This document shows positions 22,976 through 34,259 of a DNA stretch of 64,000 nucleotides, piece after piece. Positions within the stretch are counted from its first letter, which is position 1. Every line of letters starts with the position of its first letter. The notes under the pieces are model-generated. The model worked only from the letters and a program-made list of their open reading frames with translations, had not been told where the DNA came from and ran no database searches. Source of the DNA: Aplectana chamaeleonis. Its lineage: Eukaryota > Nematoda > Chromadorea > Rhabditida > Cosmocercidae. The translations under genes were made by a program, and so were the position numbers. The DNA is taken from assembly GCA_029168955.1 (NCBI GenBank), contig JAPDOI010001550.1, positions 1-64,000 of the forward strand. Reading direction: 5' to 3'.

Positions 22976-24040
22976 TGGTTGCCGTGCCTGTGGACTCATT
23001 CCGGCATTATAATCACTGAAGATTTCTATGTGTTTGTACAGCCATGATAGGTAGAAATAAGTGAAGGAGGAGTGATTGGAGATTCAGGTGTTCAAAACCT
23101 CCTTGACGTTTCGATGCAAAATTCAAAGCAGATCGAACTTCTTGCGCTGCGACCAACCCTACTGGATGGAGAAAGAGTTGTGTTTTCGAATGGTGTGCCG
23201 TACTTGAGAAATCAAGGATACAAAAGATAAAATCTACTGACATACATACTTCCATTTCATGTAAAACTTCCGGGCCAATTCAATGGATCTCTTTTAATTC
23301 AGCAAAATACTATTTCAGAGAAGAACACGAAGAAAACTTCCGGTCTGCCCTATTCATAAGTTTTATTTTTTATTCAATATTTCATTCTTACTTGTTCATT
23401 GAGTTGGAAATCCACTACATTACAAATATAAAAAAATCGAAACAGTTCTCTGAAAAATACACTTTTTTGCCACGAAACTTCCCGTTTCTCCGCCTCTTTA
23501 TATATTGGTATTCGAACGGACAATATTTAACATGTTGTGTCCGACACGAATATGTGAAACAGGAATATAAATTGGAGTTGGAATCAGGGATGAGGGGAAA
23601 TTTTTTCTGATCTTCGGATGTCGAAAGGACTTTCCTAATTTCTGAAATCGAAACGCTAAAAAGCAACGGAAATACGTTCACCGAAATTCTTAACCCTATC
23701 CTGGTGACTACGCCTGCGAAAAAACTAGTGCGTATCCTTCTTAACCGAATAATTTTCATGTAAACACATTTAACCCTGGGTTAAAAGTAAGTGATTCTCA
23801 GAGCGCGAGTAAAATCGCGGTAAGTTCTCGGTAAATTGCAGCTCCGCGCGAGTTATTCATTCGACGATTTTTAGGCAGGAAGTCAGAAACCGCCGAAATT
23901 ACGAACCCGCATGCCATTTTATGAGTCAATAAATAAGCATAGTGTAAAAAAAACTTTCCAGAAAATGGTTCATTCTGCCCTTTTTTTTGGAAAGAAGTGA
24001 TTTAGAGAAAAATTCTGCAGGTTTTTCGAACTATTCTCAG
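22976..24040. other. Region without a recognised gene
   Basis: AT-rich DNA. A segment at about 23,472-23,508 (CCCGTTTCTCCGCCTCTTTA then TATATTG) matches a motif that recurs in several other repeats of the window. Short open frames on both strands show no recognisable domain. Confidence 0.5.
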
Positions 24041-24256
24041 CTCGCATTAAATTCGCGCAAAACTGAAAGTAAACGCGAGCTGACAGAGAAATGGTAATAG
24101 TGTGTGAATATGGAAAAAGGAGGATATTTTTCGAAATACTGCTCCGGGGGACTTTTACGGAGGCTTTCTATCATTATCTTCCTTCATTCATACACTATTT
24201 CCATTTTCTCTGCCAGCTCGCGTTGAGTTTCCAGTTTTGCGCCAGCTTAACGCGAG
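24041..24256. mobile_element. Small palindromic element
   Basis: CTCGCATTAA...GCGCAAAACTG at the left pairs with CAGTTTTGCGCCAGCTTAAC GCGAG at the right; inward, GCGAGCTGACAGAGAAA pairs with the TTTCTCTGCCAGCTCGC block. Arms about 75 bp, loop about 60 bp. No target duplication could be fixed. Confidence 0.75.
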
Positions 24257-24270
24257 ATATCATACGTTAA

Positions 24271-24710
24271 AGGCACAGTCCAAGCTCAGGGACGAAATCT
24301 GACATTTCCACATGATTTTGCAGTAGACCCACCCTATATAGCACCTGCCAAAAGCGAGCTCTCAATTCCTCCGAATAAGCGAGATATAGGAGGAAGCCAC
24401 CCTGGGGCGCCCACCTCGGAAGCCACTTTGGCACGTCCCTTTTACGATATTTCGAGATCAACAGTGGCGAGATGAGCGATGATTTCAGATAAATGGCACC
24501 GTTCTTCCTCCATTCTCAGCCTCTCTATCCATTGAGGTCGGCTCGCATGAATCGGTTGCAAATGATGGAAGTTACAAGCCACGGACATCTCGTCCACCAT
24601 GCTTCCGTGGCTCAATTTTTGAGGGGCCATAACTTCGTTCCTAGAGGGTCTTGTACGATTTCAGAGACATCGTTGGAATCAGCGTGGGGCCGTGTTCCTT
24701 ACGCTTGCTC
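24271..24710. mobile_element. TTAA-type MITE, left part; right end lost
   Basis: TTAA at 24,267-24,270 is followed by AGGCACAGTCC. The body resembles the elements at 34,750 and 37,110 (CATTCTCAGCCTCTC, GAAGTTACAAGCC, TCGTCCACCATG, GGGGCCATAACTTCGTTCC). The expected CTGTGCCT-TTAA right end is absent; the sequence runs into a decayed minisatellite near 24,716. Confidence 0.7.
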
Positions 24711-24715
24711 TGCTA

Positions 24716-25170
24716 AAGAGTGCACTAGCCGTGGTGGAAAGGGTGCAGGAAATTGACGAAATGGCGCAGGATCCAGAGAAAGTGTGAAGGAGGTTCAGGA
24801 GCCCCAAGAAAGTGAGCAGATTGGGTGCGTAACTCCATTGGGGATGTGCAGGATGTGTGCGGGACCACACTGAGAGTGTGCAACCGTCATGGAACGTGAG
24901 CAAGACATTACTGAGAGAGTGCAGGAAATCGGGGATTGTGCACAGGATTTGGCTGAAAGTGTGCCGCAAGTCGTGGGATGTTTGTAGGATTTCATTGGGA
25001 GTGTGCAGGAAACCTGAGAATGGGATCCAGACTTCAATCGGAGGTCCTGCTCACATTCTGCACACTCGCAGTGGGGTCCTGCAAACATTCTGCACATTCC
25101 CACTGAGGTCCTACGCACATCCTGTTCACTCCTACTGGATCCCGCACACACCCTAAACATTCTCATTTGG
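24716..25170. repeat. Strongly decayed 21/42 bp minisatellite with internal inversion
   Basis: To about 25,030 the words GTGTGCAGGA, GTGAGCAAG, GTGCAGGAAA recur every 20-42 bases. After about 25,045 the complementary words TCCTGC(T/A)CACATTCTGCAC and CACTCCCACT-like blocks take over. The units are relatives of the arrays at 39,106-46,670. Confidence 0.7.
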
Positions 25171-25342
25171 GTCCTGCGCGCTTGCTATGCACGGCGTACT
25201 GAAGTTAAAGTTGGCGGTGAGCTCTTGTTCGAAGGTAGTGGTTAACTCGCGATGAAAACCCATTTACTACCACCCTTAGCTTTGTGAAAAGTGACGACGG
25301 ACCTCGAATTCAAATTTAGCGCCCGAAATAACCCCTAAGGAC

Positions 25343-25368
25343 TTATTTATTTATTTATTTATTTATCT
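25343..25368. repeat. (TTTA)n microsatellite
   Basis: About six TTTA units. Confidence 0.9.
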
Positions 25369-25375
25369 ATTAATA

Positions 25376-27220
25376 CGCCCCAATGAACGCTCCAGTCAAG
25401 GCAGAAAAAAAACTGACCAGTGAACAGAAAGCTGAAGTCAATAGAAAAACAGGAAAGAAGAAACAAACAAAAACAATACAACACCAGCAGCAAGAAAACA
25501 TGGCCACACGCATTCGGGCACAATCCCTAGTTACTGTTCCCTCTACGTCAGAGCTATCTACAAGTGAAAAAAATCAAGACGCAAAACAATGAAGCTCAGG
25601 GAGCCGTCAGTACTGCCAAGAAAAAAAAATGTGACAAATTGTAATACTACATGGTCATTCCATGGGGATTCTAGCCATTTCAGCCAGCTATGACACATGA
25701 AATCTTTGCCGGAACTTCGGAAGCGCCTGTGACATGTAAACAAGAAGCTCGTAGTAATGGAAAAGTGCAACAGTCCATATAGGAATGCCTTCATCCGACG
25801 TATTGAACTATAGCTATAACTGTGTGGAACTTTGGTAAGAAAAGCAACAAAAATGAGCTGATCCTTAGTGCAAATTCGAGGAATAGAACAGATCTCAACA
25901 TCAGATCAATCAGAGACTTTCACGTGAGTATATCATATCTATAAGAAGTGGCGACTATAACTCTTCTGGACCTCGGTCATCTAGACGTTCCGAAGACCAT
26001 CGCGCGAAAGCCCGAAAGCATATGATGAGCTCACACATATTAAGCAATGTTACTCCATATTGCAACTTCCATATCTAAAAGAAAACATGTAGTGTGTAGC
26101 TAAGGAATGTAACGATGCAAAAAGGTACAGATAAGAGAAGAACAACCGTTAAACTTCCCTGAGTTAGTCGTCCACCATGCTGTGGAGTCCAAGGAGTGAA
26201 GTGGACAAGGCAGAAACTGGGCTGGGATATCTATTTCCATATTTCACACAACATCTGCACATTTAGTATTCTTGAAAAGTCCCACTTTCCCAAGGTTTTC
26301 TTGAAATAGCTACGAGTTTCGGAAGTATTTCCCATGGCAAAAGCTGAAACCACCCAGCAGTACGATAAAACAGAGTTGAATATTCGAGAAAGATTTCTTT
26401 GTCTGACTGAAGCATAATGAATATTGAATGCATTTCTTCCGAGGCTGCTTGGTCGAAAAACCCAGTATTTTCTTCGAGGCAGATTGGTTTCTCTACGCAG
26501 CATGCGGAATTGGGCAAGGAAGTGTAAAAAAATTTAGTGAATATTTCCGATTTCTTCCGCATTTTAGGCTTTTTTTCGAATTCGGAAATGGGAAGGCCTA
26601 AACCATCGGAAATCAGGAACCGGATTTCCGCTCATCCCTGGTTGGAATGAGTGTCGGCACTAGAGGAAAAACGTGATTTCTGATAAGACCGGGGTGATCT
26701 TGACCCTAGCAGACACTGCATTGTTGTATAGACCCTCTCACCTGAATTCTGGAATATGCTCATATCTGGAAAAAGTTATACCCAGGGAGAATATTAAAAA
26801 AGACTCAAAAACGTGTTTCACACGCCTTCAAACAAAATCTTGCGAGCAATAGTGTTGAAAAAATTATACAACTCCTGAGCCAAAAAAGGCATAGAATCCG
26901 AATATGCCATCTGGGGCTGCCTAGAATTATTCTGAACAAAGTTTTAGATTGAGGTGCTTTGCTGTTGGTTAGTAGTAATTTAATCGAGATTTCAAATCTG
27001 ATTAGAAGCTTCTCTATGGGGTTTATTTGGGGCGTAGAAGACGAAATTGATGTCGCTTTTTCCATTTCTGAAACATTCAAGTTGGTTACGCTAGCACAAG
27101 AACAACTAAGCCACCGTAACCAGCAGTAATCGCTAGAATATTGAGTAACAGACCCAATTTTTGTGCTCAGCTCTCTGAACAACCTCGCGCTACGATTTAT
27201 GAGCCACAATCAAATTCTTA
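25376..27220. other. Possibly single-copy region; only weak coding hints
   Basis: Plus-strand frame 25,383-25,592 (69 codons) is hydrophilic, rich in Lys, Gln, Glu and Ser (e.g. MNAPVKAEKKLTSEQ) and unlike the repeat-derived frames, but no domain is recognised and nothing shows splicing or continuation. A short run near 25,965-26,040 reads Ser/Arg-rich. From about 26,700 the sequence resembles an old relative of 36,680-36,920 (GGAAAAAGTTATACCC, GCCATCTGG(G/A)GCTGCCTAGAA). The minus-strand frame at 27,209-26,805 has no recognised family. Confidence 0.4.
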
Positions 27221-27797
27221 TTTCTGAAGATTTGGCTCCCTGGCAAAAGTAACGACTCGGCAATGATTTTTAGAAGTCAAAACACAAGAGTTTCAAAAAC
27301 ATCTCAAAATATCTTAAAAAATGATTTAGCGCAAATTAGCCTGGAGTAATAAAAAAGCTAGGAAATGAAGTGAAATAATAAAAAATACGTTTTGGTGGTC
27401 AATCGTAGACCAACAATTGATAATTAGTGACATACGAGTGGTCGGATTCTACAAGCTTCTCCGTTAAACTTATCGAAGCGCGCCGCGGAATGGAGCGTCG
27501 CGTTCAACTAGCTTGACCTATTCTAATTCCTTTATTACAACTTTCAAAAAAAATTTTCTTGTTTCCGTTGTGCGCTTGATTTCGTTTTAATAAGTTTAAC
27601 GGATAAGCTTGTGAGATAATCGACCACCAAACCGCATTTTTGGTTATTTCACTTCATTTCCTAGCTTCTTTATCACTTCATGCTATTTTACGCCAAATCA
27701 TTTTTTAGATATTGCAAGATATTTTTGAAACTTTTTGTTCACTTCTGAATGGCATTGCCAAATCGTTACTTTGGCCAGGGGGCTAAATTTTCAGAAA
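27221..27797. mobile_element. Palindromic element, TTTCTGAAAATTTAG-terminus family, copy 2
   Basis: The left end TTTCTGAAGATTTGGCTCCC pairs with a right end finishing GGGGGCTAAATTTTCAGAAA. Internal landmarks TTTAGCGCAAATTAGCCTGG and TTTTGGTGGTC are shared with 18,298-19,076. The loop contains GCTTCTCCGTTAAACTTATC. Confidence 0.8.
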
Positions 27798-28181
27798 ATT
27801 CACATTTTTTTCCCGAAGGATCCATTTCTGGCTTCAATTTCGCTCCACGATTTCCATTTCAGAACGATGAAACATCAAACAGACGATAATCTCGTATGAG
27901 TACAAATTTTGGAACTTATGACCCACAACCATAAAAATACCACTCGTTGCCGCATTTAGTGCAAAAAATCGATAATACTGACTATCGATCGATGGCGTGT
28001 CATGAGTACGAATTCTGACGAGTTCAGTACTTACCTCCAACGACCTGTATGATTCGCTGCAGATCCACTTACACAAACTCGTCTCCACAGCCGTAGCATG
28101 CCCATGCAGTTTCCGTGCTCCACGGCTAATTTAGTATGTGATCCAACGATTTTGAGATACCCTTCAAAGTTAATGTATCAA
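27798..28181. repeat. Dispersed repeat, inverted partial match to 17,700-18,297
   Basis: In complement it carries the TTAGCCGTGGAGCACG, CTACGGCTGTGGAGAC and CATGACACG(C/T)CATCGATCGAT blocks seen at 17,720-17,870 and, directly, at 29,090-29,290. It is therefore a partial second copy next to 28,695-29,640. Confidence 0.75.
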
Positions 28182-28694
28182 TTTCTGAAAATTTAGCTTC
28201 CTGGCAAAAGTAGCGATTTGGTAATGATAAAAAAAGTTTCAGAAAAGTCTTGAAATATTTTTAAAAAATGATTTGGCGTAAAATGGCCTGGAGTAATGAA
28301 AAAGCTAGTAAATGAAGTGTAATAACTAAAAATACGATTTGGTGGTCGATCATTTCACAAGCTTCTCCGTTAAACTTATCAAAGCGAAATCAAGCGCGAT
28401 ATGGAATGGAGCGTTGCGTTCACCTAGCTTGACCTATGCTGATTCCCTTATTACAGCTGGCTTAAAGTTTCCGTTGCGCGCTTGATTACGTTTAGGTAAG
28501 TTTAACGGATAAGCTTGTAAAATGATCGACCACCAAATCGTATTTTTTGGTTATTTCACTTCATTTCCTAGCTTTTTTATTACTCCATGCTATTTTACGC
28601 CAAATCATTTTTTAAAAATATTTCAAGACATTTTTGAAACTTTTTTTACCATTACCAAATCGCTACTTTTGCCAGGAAGCTAAATTTTCAGAAA
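28182..28694. mobile_element. Palindromic element, TTTCTGAAAATTTAG-terminus family, copy 3
   Basis: The least interrupted copy: both ends read AATTTCTGAAAATTTAGCTT in inverted orientation, arms about 210 bp, loop about 100 bp. It provides the empty site for the MITE at 18,568-18,848 (single TA near 28,432). Confidence 0.85.
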
Positions 28695-29640
28695 TTTCAC
28701 ATATTTTTCCCAAAGGTTCGCTTTCTGACTTCAATTTTGCTCAACGATTTCCATTTTGGAATGATGAAACATCTAACAGACGATATTGTCGTATGAGTAC
28801 AAATTTTGAAACCTATGACTTACAACCATAAAAAATAAAACTCATTGCCGCATTTGGTGCAAAATGTGAAAAATCGATATTATTGATCATTAATATTTGA
28901 TCTTGCATGATGAGAAGAATTTCCCAAACAAATGACTTAGAGCCATCAACAATCAAAAATCATCACGGCATTTTTTGCAACAGGCTAAAAAATCAATATT
29001 ATTGATAGGTATTTAACGATAATGATTGATTAACAAAATTCCTCAACCAAGAAAACCAATCCCAAAAGCAATCACCACTGTTCGCCGCATTTTGTGCAAA
29101 AAGCACGAAAATCGATAATATTGATTATCGATCGATGACGTGTCATGAGTACGAATTCTGACAAGTTCGATACTTACCGTCGACGAACTGTGTTGATTGG
29201 CTTCGAATTCACCCACACACCCCGGTCTCCAGAGCCGTAGCAGAAAAAAGGAGTTTTCGTGCTCCACGGCTAATTCAGTATGTAAACCCACGATTTTGAG
29301 GTACCCTTCAAAGTAAAGGTATCGAGTTCAAATTCAAATAGGAGCGACCTGCATCCATTTCCAGCCTCCTGTCCAAAAATGAGCTCCCTAGCTCAATTTT
29401 ATCTGGTAGCACAAGATCGTGAACGCCGTATGAAAACTTGCGGTTTTCCAAAATTTGCTCAAATTCTAGGAAACCACTCCAGACCATTTTTTGCATGAGA
29501 TACAACTTTTTGCGCTCTTTTCAATGCAATTTAGAGCTAATTTCTACCTTCAGCCTGAACTTAGATTTCGAAAAACGGGTTGCGCGCGTGGCCGATTCAA
29601 AACCAAATCTGGTGCACACTTTGCGTGCACTAAAGTATAG
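28695..29640. repeat. Dispersed repeat, inverted counterpart of 17,270-18,297
   Basis: Reverse complement of 17,270-18,297 with many small differences. The hairpin found at 17,344-17,364 is decayed here (29,611-29,630). The end near 29,550-29,640 also matches the start of duplication copy A (about 130-215), so this repeat borders copy B. Confidence 0.8.
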
Positions 29641-30845
29641 TTCTCTCTAGGGTCAATATGACCCTGGCCTTATCCGAATTGACGCTTATCCACCCGTAAC
29701 CGGATATCTATTTGAACTCAACTTTTATTCCTGTTCTGCATTGTCAAAGCCGAATATTAAAGTGGGCTTGCAATTCAGTATATAAAATATAACGGAAACG
29801 GTAAATTCCATGACAGGAAAAATTTAATTTTCTCACAATTGGGGCAATTCCTTTCCTTTTCTCCATGCTTAGGATGCAGTTAAATTGCCAATCGACTGAG
29901 CAAATAATAAAAATTTGTGGCTAGGGCAAACCGAAAATGTCTCTAGCGTTTTTCTCTGGATTGGTCTTTTTTAACAGTAAGATATCCATTGGATCGATAC
30001 GAAAGTCTTACACGTAATTAATAGAGCTCCAATATAGTTGGCCGTTAACTACATACTACACCGCTCGTAGGATTTGGTCAGAAAACGAGCGAAGTCGGGT
30101 TTTCCTTCTTTTTTGTCTTTCTTGTATAACTCGCTTCAAACTCGACTTTGAGCGAAACTAGGGTGATATTCACGATCCTGACCTTGAGTGCTACTCACCA
30201 GAATATATCAGACGATTAAAAATTATCGAATATTCGAATAAACGAATTATTCGTAAAATGGACTTCTCCGAATATTCGTATAAACGAATTATTCGAAAAA
30301 TTGACTTCTCCGAATATCTGAATAAATGAATTACTCAAAAAATTGACTTTTCGAATAGTCGAATGAATGAATTATTCGAGAAATTGAATTTTCCAAATAG
30401 TCGAATATACGAATTTTTCGAAAACTTGACTTTTCCGAACAATCGAATTATTCGAAGGATTCGAATACGAATAATTTGAATATTTGGCCAAAATCGCGAG
30501 TATTCGAATTAGAAGTACGGATCGAGTACGCATAATCGAACCCCCGTTTGCGGCACCACCAACTTTCTTGATATTTTTTGTATACTATGGTATAAATCAA
30601 AGCTAAGCCTATGAACTTCCATAAACAAGACATTCTACATCATATAGCACGAAAGTTATCAAACTGAAAAAGTTTCTGGAACAATCTGTTCAGGACCTAC
30701 CAGAGCAGACGGAAATCAGTATCGATTACTTCCGTCCATAAATTCGGGGGTGATGGTCGTAATGTATTCCAGCCGCAGGAGAGGCGGGGGGAACTCCGGG
30801 TTCCTTCCGATCACGCGCACCGCTCATCCCCCGTTGTTTCACCTC
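29550..30845. repeat. Segmental duplication, copy B part 1 (partner about 130-1,845)
   Basis: Direct match to copy A part 1 without the MITE at 765-1,033. The uninterrupted site is the AACTAGGGTGATATTC stretch near 30,149. Apart from a longer ATTCG array it is about 20% shorter than copy A through scattered small gaps. Confidence 0.85.
30228..30436. repeat. ATTCG minisatellite, 42 bp unit, five units
   Basis: Units start at about 30,228, 30,270, 30,312, 30,353 and 30,395, i.e. 42, 42, 41 and 42 bases apart. Each has GAATATTCGAATAAACGAAT-like sequence then TTGACTT. Confidence 0.9.
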
Positions 30846-31076
30846 TCTCACGGTTGGAGTACATTAAAACATTACAACCAACACATGAAAAGTGGCGCTG
30901 AGCGAGATACTCTACCATTAGGTTCCTGAATATCTCATGTTGAATATTGCAGTATTCTGATTATATTCGAACTTTCTACCAGCTTGATTGGAGACATATA
31001 ATCTCTGGATTGCAAAGATGGACCTGCGCCGGAGACTCTGCTACCCATTTTCCTGAAATTATTCGTTTATTCAGCC
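30846..31076. other. No recognised feature
   Basis: Short stretch between copy B part 1 and a second ATTCG array. No gene or repeat is recognised. Confidence 0.5.
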
Positions 31077-31260
31077 GAATATTCGAATAAACGAATTATT
31101 CGAAAAATGGACTTCTTCGAATATTCGAATAAACAAATTATTCGAAAAATTGACTTCTTCGCATATTCGAATTAACTAATTGATCGAAAATCTGACTATT
31201 ACGAATAATCGAATAATTCGAATATTCGATTGTTCGTTTATTCGGCCGAATATTCGTTTT
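31077..31260. repeat. ATTCG minisatellite, 42 bp unit, about three units plus remnants
   Basis: Units start at 31,077, 31,119 and 31,161 (42 bp each), nearly identical to those at 30,228-30,436, and degrade into ATTCGAATATTCG-type sequence up to about 31,260. Confidence 0.88.
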
Positions 31261-31394
31261 CCGAAACGTTTTCTGACGTACTCTGCTACCCATCGGTATG
31301 GCCTTTGTTGTGATTACGTTGAGAACAACGAAGTTTTACAATCAGCCAGGTTTTTAATTACAGTACTGTTGCGGATGGGGCGCTACCATATCAG

Positions 31395-31660
31395 AAAGTT
31401 GGAGCTCGCCACCCACTAACCAAAAGTTCGGAGGCGCGCAGCACCTCGCGCGGCCCGCGAGCGGAATGGTAGCGAGTGGCGAGCGCTGGCATGCTGGCGC
31501 TCGCCACCCGCTCACCACGTCACGGCGGCGCGCTCGCAACTCCACGTCGGCGCGCTCGCCTAGCGCCGGTCGCCGACGGAAAGACAGCGGCTCAGACGAT
31601 AGGAGGCCCTGAGCCCACCCCGAATGCACCCGGAGCCGCGTCCATGTTGCGCTCAGGGTG
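31395..31660. other. GC-rich block with strong hairpin
   Basis: Sharply GC-rich compared with its flanks and full of GCGCTCGCC words. Around 31,471-31,515 CGAGTGGCGAGCGC pairs with GCGCTCGCCACCCGCTC across a ~10 base loop. It may be an eroded fold-back element or an island of foreign composition. Open frames here are a by-product of GC content. Confidence 0.5.
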
Positions 31661-33679
31661 ACAAATTTGGCAATTTCCAGGCCACATATATTGCGATGCA
31701 GGCCACATACGTTGAGCTCCGGGTCCTACCGACGAAATTGATTCACGCAGCGCCCAAAGCGCAACTGCCTGCTGTTGGCGTCATAGTACATCATCCAGCG
31801 TAGACGGTTGCGCCCCGAGCGCTTTCTATAAATCGATTTTAGCATCGCAACTGCAAAAATCGATACCTCGACGTATTTCACACGCTTCGCTGATCGACTA
31901 TCGCACCCATTTTAGCTAATCGATTTTGCAAGGAAGAATCTTACGATTTCCACACATTCAAACCCCACCCCACTGAAATTGCTTGGATTAATGTGACCCT
32001 TAATTGTCCTTTTTCTAAGCTAGCCCTGATTATGAAATACCTAAGCTTAAGACACTTTCCCCTGCTTAGAACTTTGATTCCGTCACAATTTCCCTCACAA
32101 CTTCACCCATTGATCTTCTGATTTCCATTGTATGCGATTTCATCCTGTAATCAACCCGCTAAGCATAGGAAATCGATGCCTGAATTAGAGCGACCGGATA
32201 AGTATCCTATAGTTCCTAGCCAAATTTATTCTGTTCCCTCGCACGCCTGCGGAGCGAGGGTAGAGACAGCGAGAAAGTGAGGGGAGAAGGATCCGCAGCG
32301 TACGCGCGCAGACGCACTCGACGAATGGAAATAAATTGCACTCAGAAACAGAGGATAAGCTGAATATCGTATTTTAGAGCACTCAAAATGCGTATTAAAC
32401 CCAAATAACCCTCCCGAATAAATTTTTTTTCCGATTTAGGACTTTTTAATTTTTCGGAGTGGATGACTAAATGCAAGAATGCGATCGATTCGTTTTTCTT
32501 ATTTTTTCGAAATTATTAAATAAATTTAAAAAACTCTCTCCATTAGTATTTGCAAAATGCGTTCGTAAGGTCATGTTAACGTTTAAATTCTTTAAGACAG
32601 TCTATGTATTGCACAAATATGAAGAATATAATGAATTTTAGGATAGTCGAATGTTGAGCGCAAATGTAGCAGAGGAAATCGATTACAAGCCCCACAAGAG
32701 AAACAGTGAGAATCTCACTTAAAAATAGCAGGAAGCCCAGATGCTCTTCCTTGTTCCAATCGATTCATCTAATTTCGAAATGCGCGCGTCAGTCAACGCA
32801 TGTGGCCCGAGGAGCAACCTGAACGCACTGCACGTTGCAATCACAACCGAAACGCACCGAAAGTTCGAATATCAACTGCTCTGCGTTTCGATCGCAGTGG
32901 GCGGGGAGAGGCGGAGCCGGTTGCGCTCTGGGCCTGCTACTGTGTGAGGGGTGGCGAGCTTCTGACTGTGACTTCCGCTTCAACTTCATGCAATACTTAA
33001 TTTTCCCTTTCGGTCATCTGCTCTTATCGTCTGCATGGGGAGGGGGGGGGGGCTTGGTATAGCGCTTGACTCCGCCCATTTAACAAAAAATTTGAAGCAC
33101 CAAGCCATGTTTTTTTCTCCCATTCCAAAATCAAAAAAGTCGTTGGGGCATGAAAAAATGGGCGCGGCTAAGTGCGATATCATAGCGCCCCCCTTTGTTG
33201 CGATGGCACCATTTATTCTTTGTCAGTATTAGTACATATATTTGAAAAAAGGAGGGTTTAGGACCATCAAGAATAATTTATTGTAGTTAGTTTCAAATAA
33301 ATACCCAAAATTCTTAGAACTCCAAGTGTTTCTACTGATTATATCATAACTAATTGGCGTAATACTTCGCATTAGGAGAAATCACAATTTTCTAAAGCTC
33401 AACAGAAACTACGGCACTCAAATAAAAAACTATCGATCAAAAATTCAGTTCATCCAGGCAATCATGACGCTTCCGGGCTTCCTTGTGTGTCCTTTTCCAT
33501 CGCTTGCAAAGGATCCGAGGCACTTGTAGACTGTTGACTTGTAGACTGACTGTTCTTTGAGTTTCCATGCCTCTAAAATATATAGATATAGGTATGTATG
33601 TAGAAATAAATACAGCAACCTCTCACATATCATTTGTCACTTACTATCCTAGAGGTTTATTTTTGGTTGAGTGTATAAA
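31661..33679. other. Region without recognised gene or repeat
   Basis: About 2 kb with no internal match noticed. It contains a GC-richer part (32,780-33,090) with CGCCC/GGGCGG words and a G run at 33,041-33,052. No start, splice pattern or protein family could be supported, so a promoter reading would be speculation. Confidence 0.45.
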
Positions 33680-33687
33680 CATGTCCC

Positions 33688-33897
33688 GGTGCAAAACTAG
33701 TTAGGGGGGGGCGCTCAAGATTCACCCATAGAAATGAAAGGATTCATCCATGAAAATGAAAATTTATTTCGTAATCAGATATGTGATAACGTTATCACTC
33801 GTAATTTCCTAGAAATTCCATGGAATTAGATCGATTTCTAAAGGCGGTATCATTCATTCATTTGAATTCTGAATCCTCCCCCCCCCGGTTTTGCACC
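33688..33897. mobile_element. G/C-run fold-back element with 8 bp target duplication
   Basis: Ends GGTGCAAAAC and GTTTTGCACC. The flanks are CATGTCCC (33,680-33,687) and CATGTCTC (33,898-33,905), an 8 bp duplication with one difference. A G run lies just inside the left end and a C run just inside the right. Overall palindromic, 210 bp, non-coding. Confidence 0.8.
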
Positions 33898-33963
33898 CAT
33901 GTCTCTCAGTGAAATTTATGACAATTTGATTGATCACAAGGTCAAGGTAAACCCAAACCGCCA

Positions 33964-34154
33964 ATTTTGTTTGTCACTGTTTAAATATTGCGAATAGGGG
34001 CTATTCTTAGTGCGTGGGGGAAAATAGCCGTTTGTTCGGGCTTCGAAAAGTTTTTTTTTCAGAATTATGTTTTGGAATAAAAAAAAAACGGCAAATTTCT
34101 TTCGCACACTAAGAAAAGCCCCTTTTCGTAATATTTAAGAGTCGTAAACAAAAG
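33964..34154. mobile_element. Small palindromic element
   Basis: TTTTGTTTGTCACTGTTTAA...GGGGCTATTCTTAGTGCG pairs with CGCACACTAAGAAAAGCCCC...AAACAAAA. Arms about 55 bp, loop about 85 bp. The target duplication is not clear. Confidence 0.75.
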
Positions 34155-34259
34155 TAATGCCGAAGTGAACAAGAAAAAAAGAAAAACGGTAACTCATCCC
34201 GAAGATCAACTGTGCTGTCGATCGATAATGAAATTAGGCGCATTTCACCGTAGTTTCAG

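Noticed and set aside
26805..27209. 134-codon minus-strand frame
   Set aside because: Part resembles a repeat related to 36,700-36,900; no protein family recognised.
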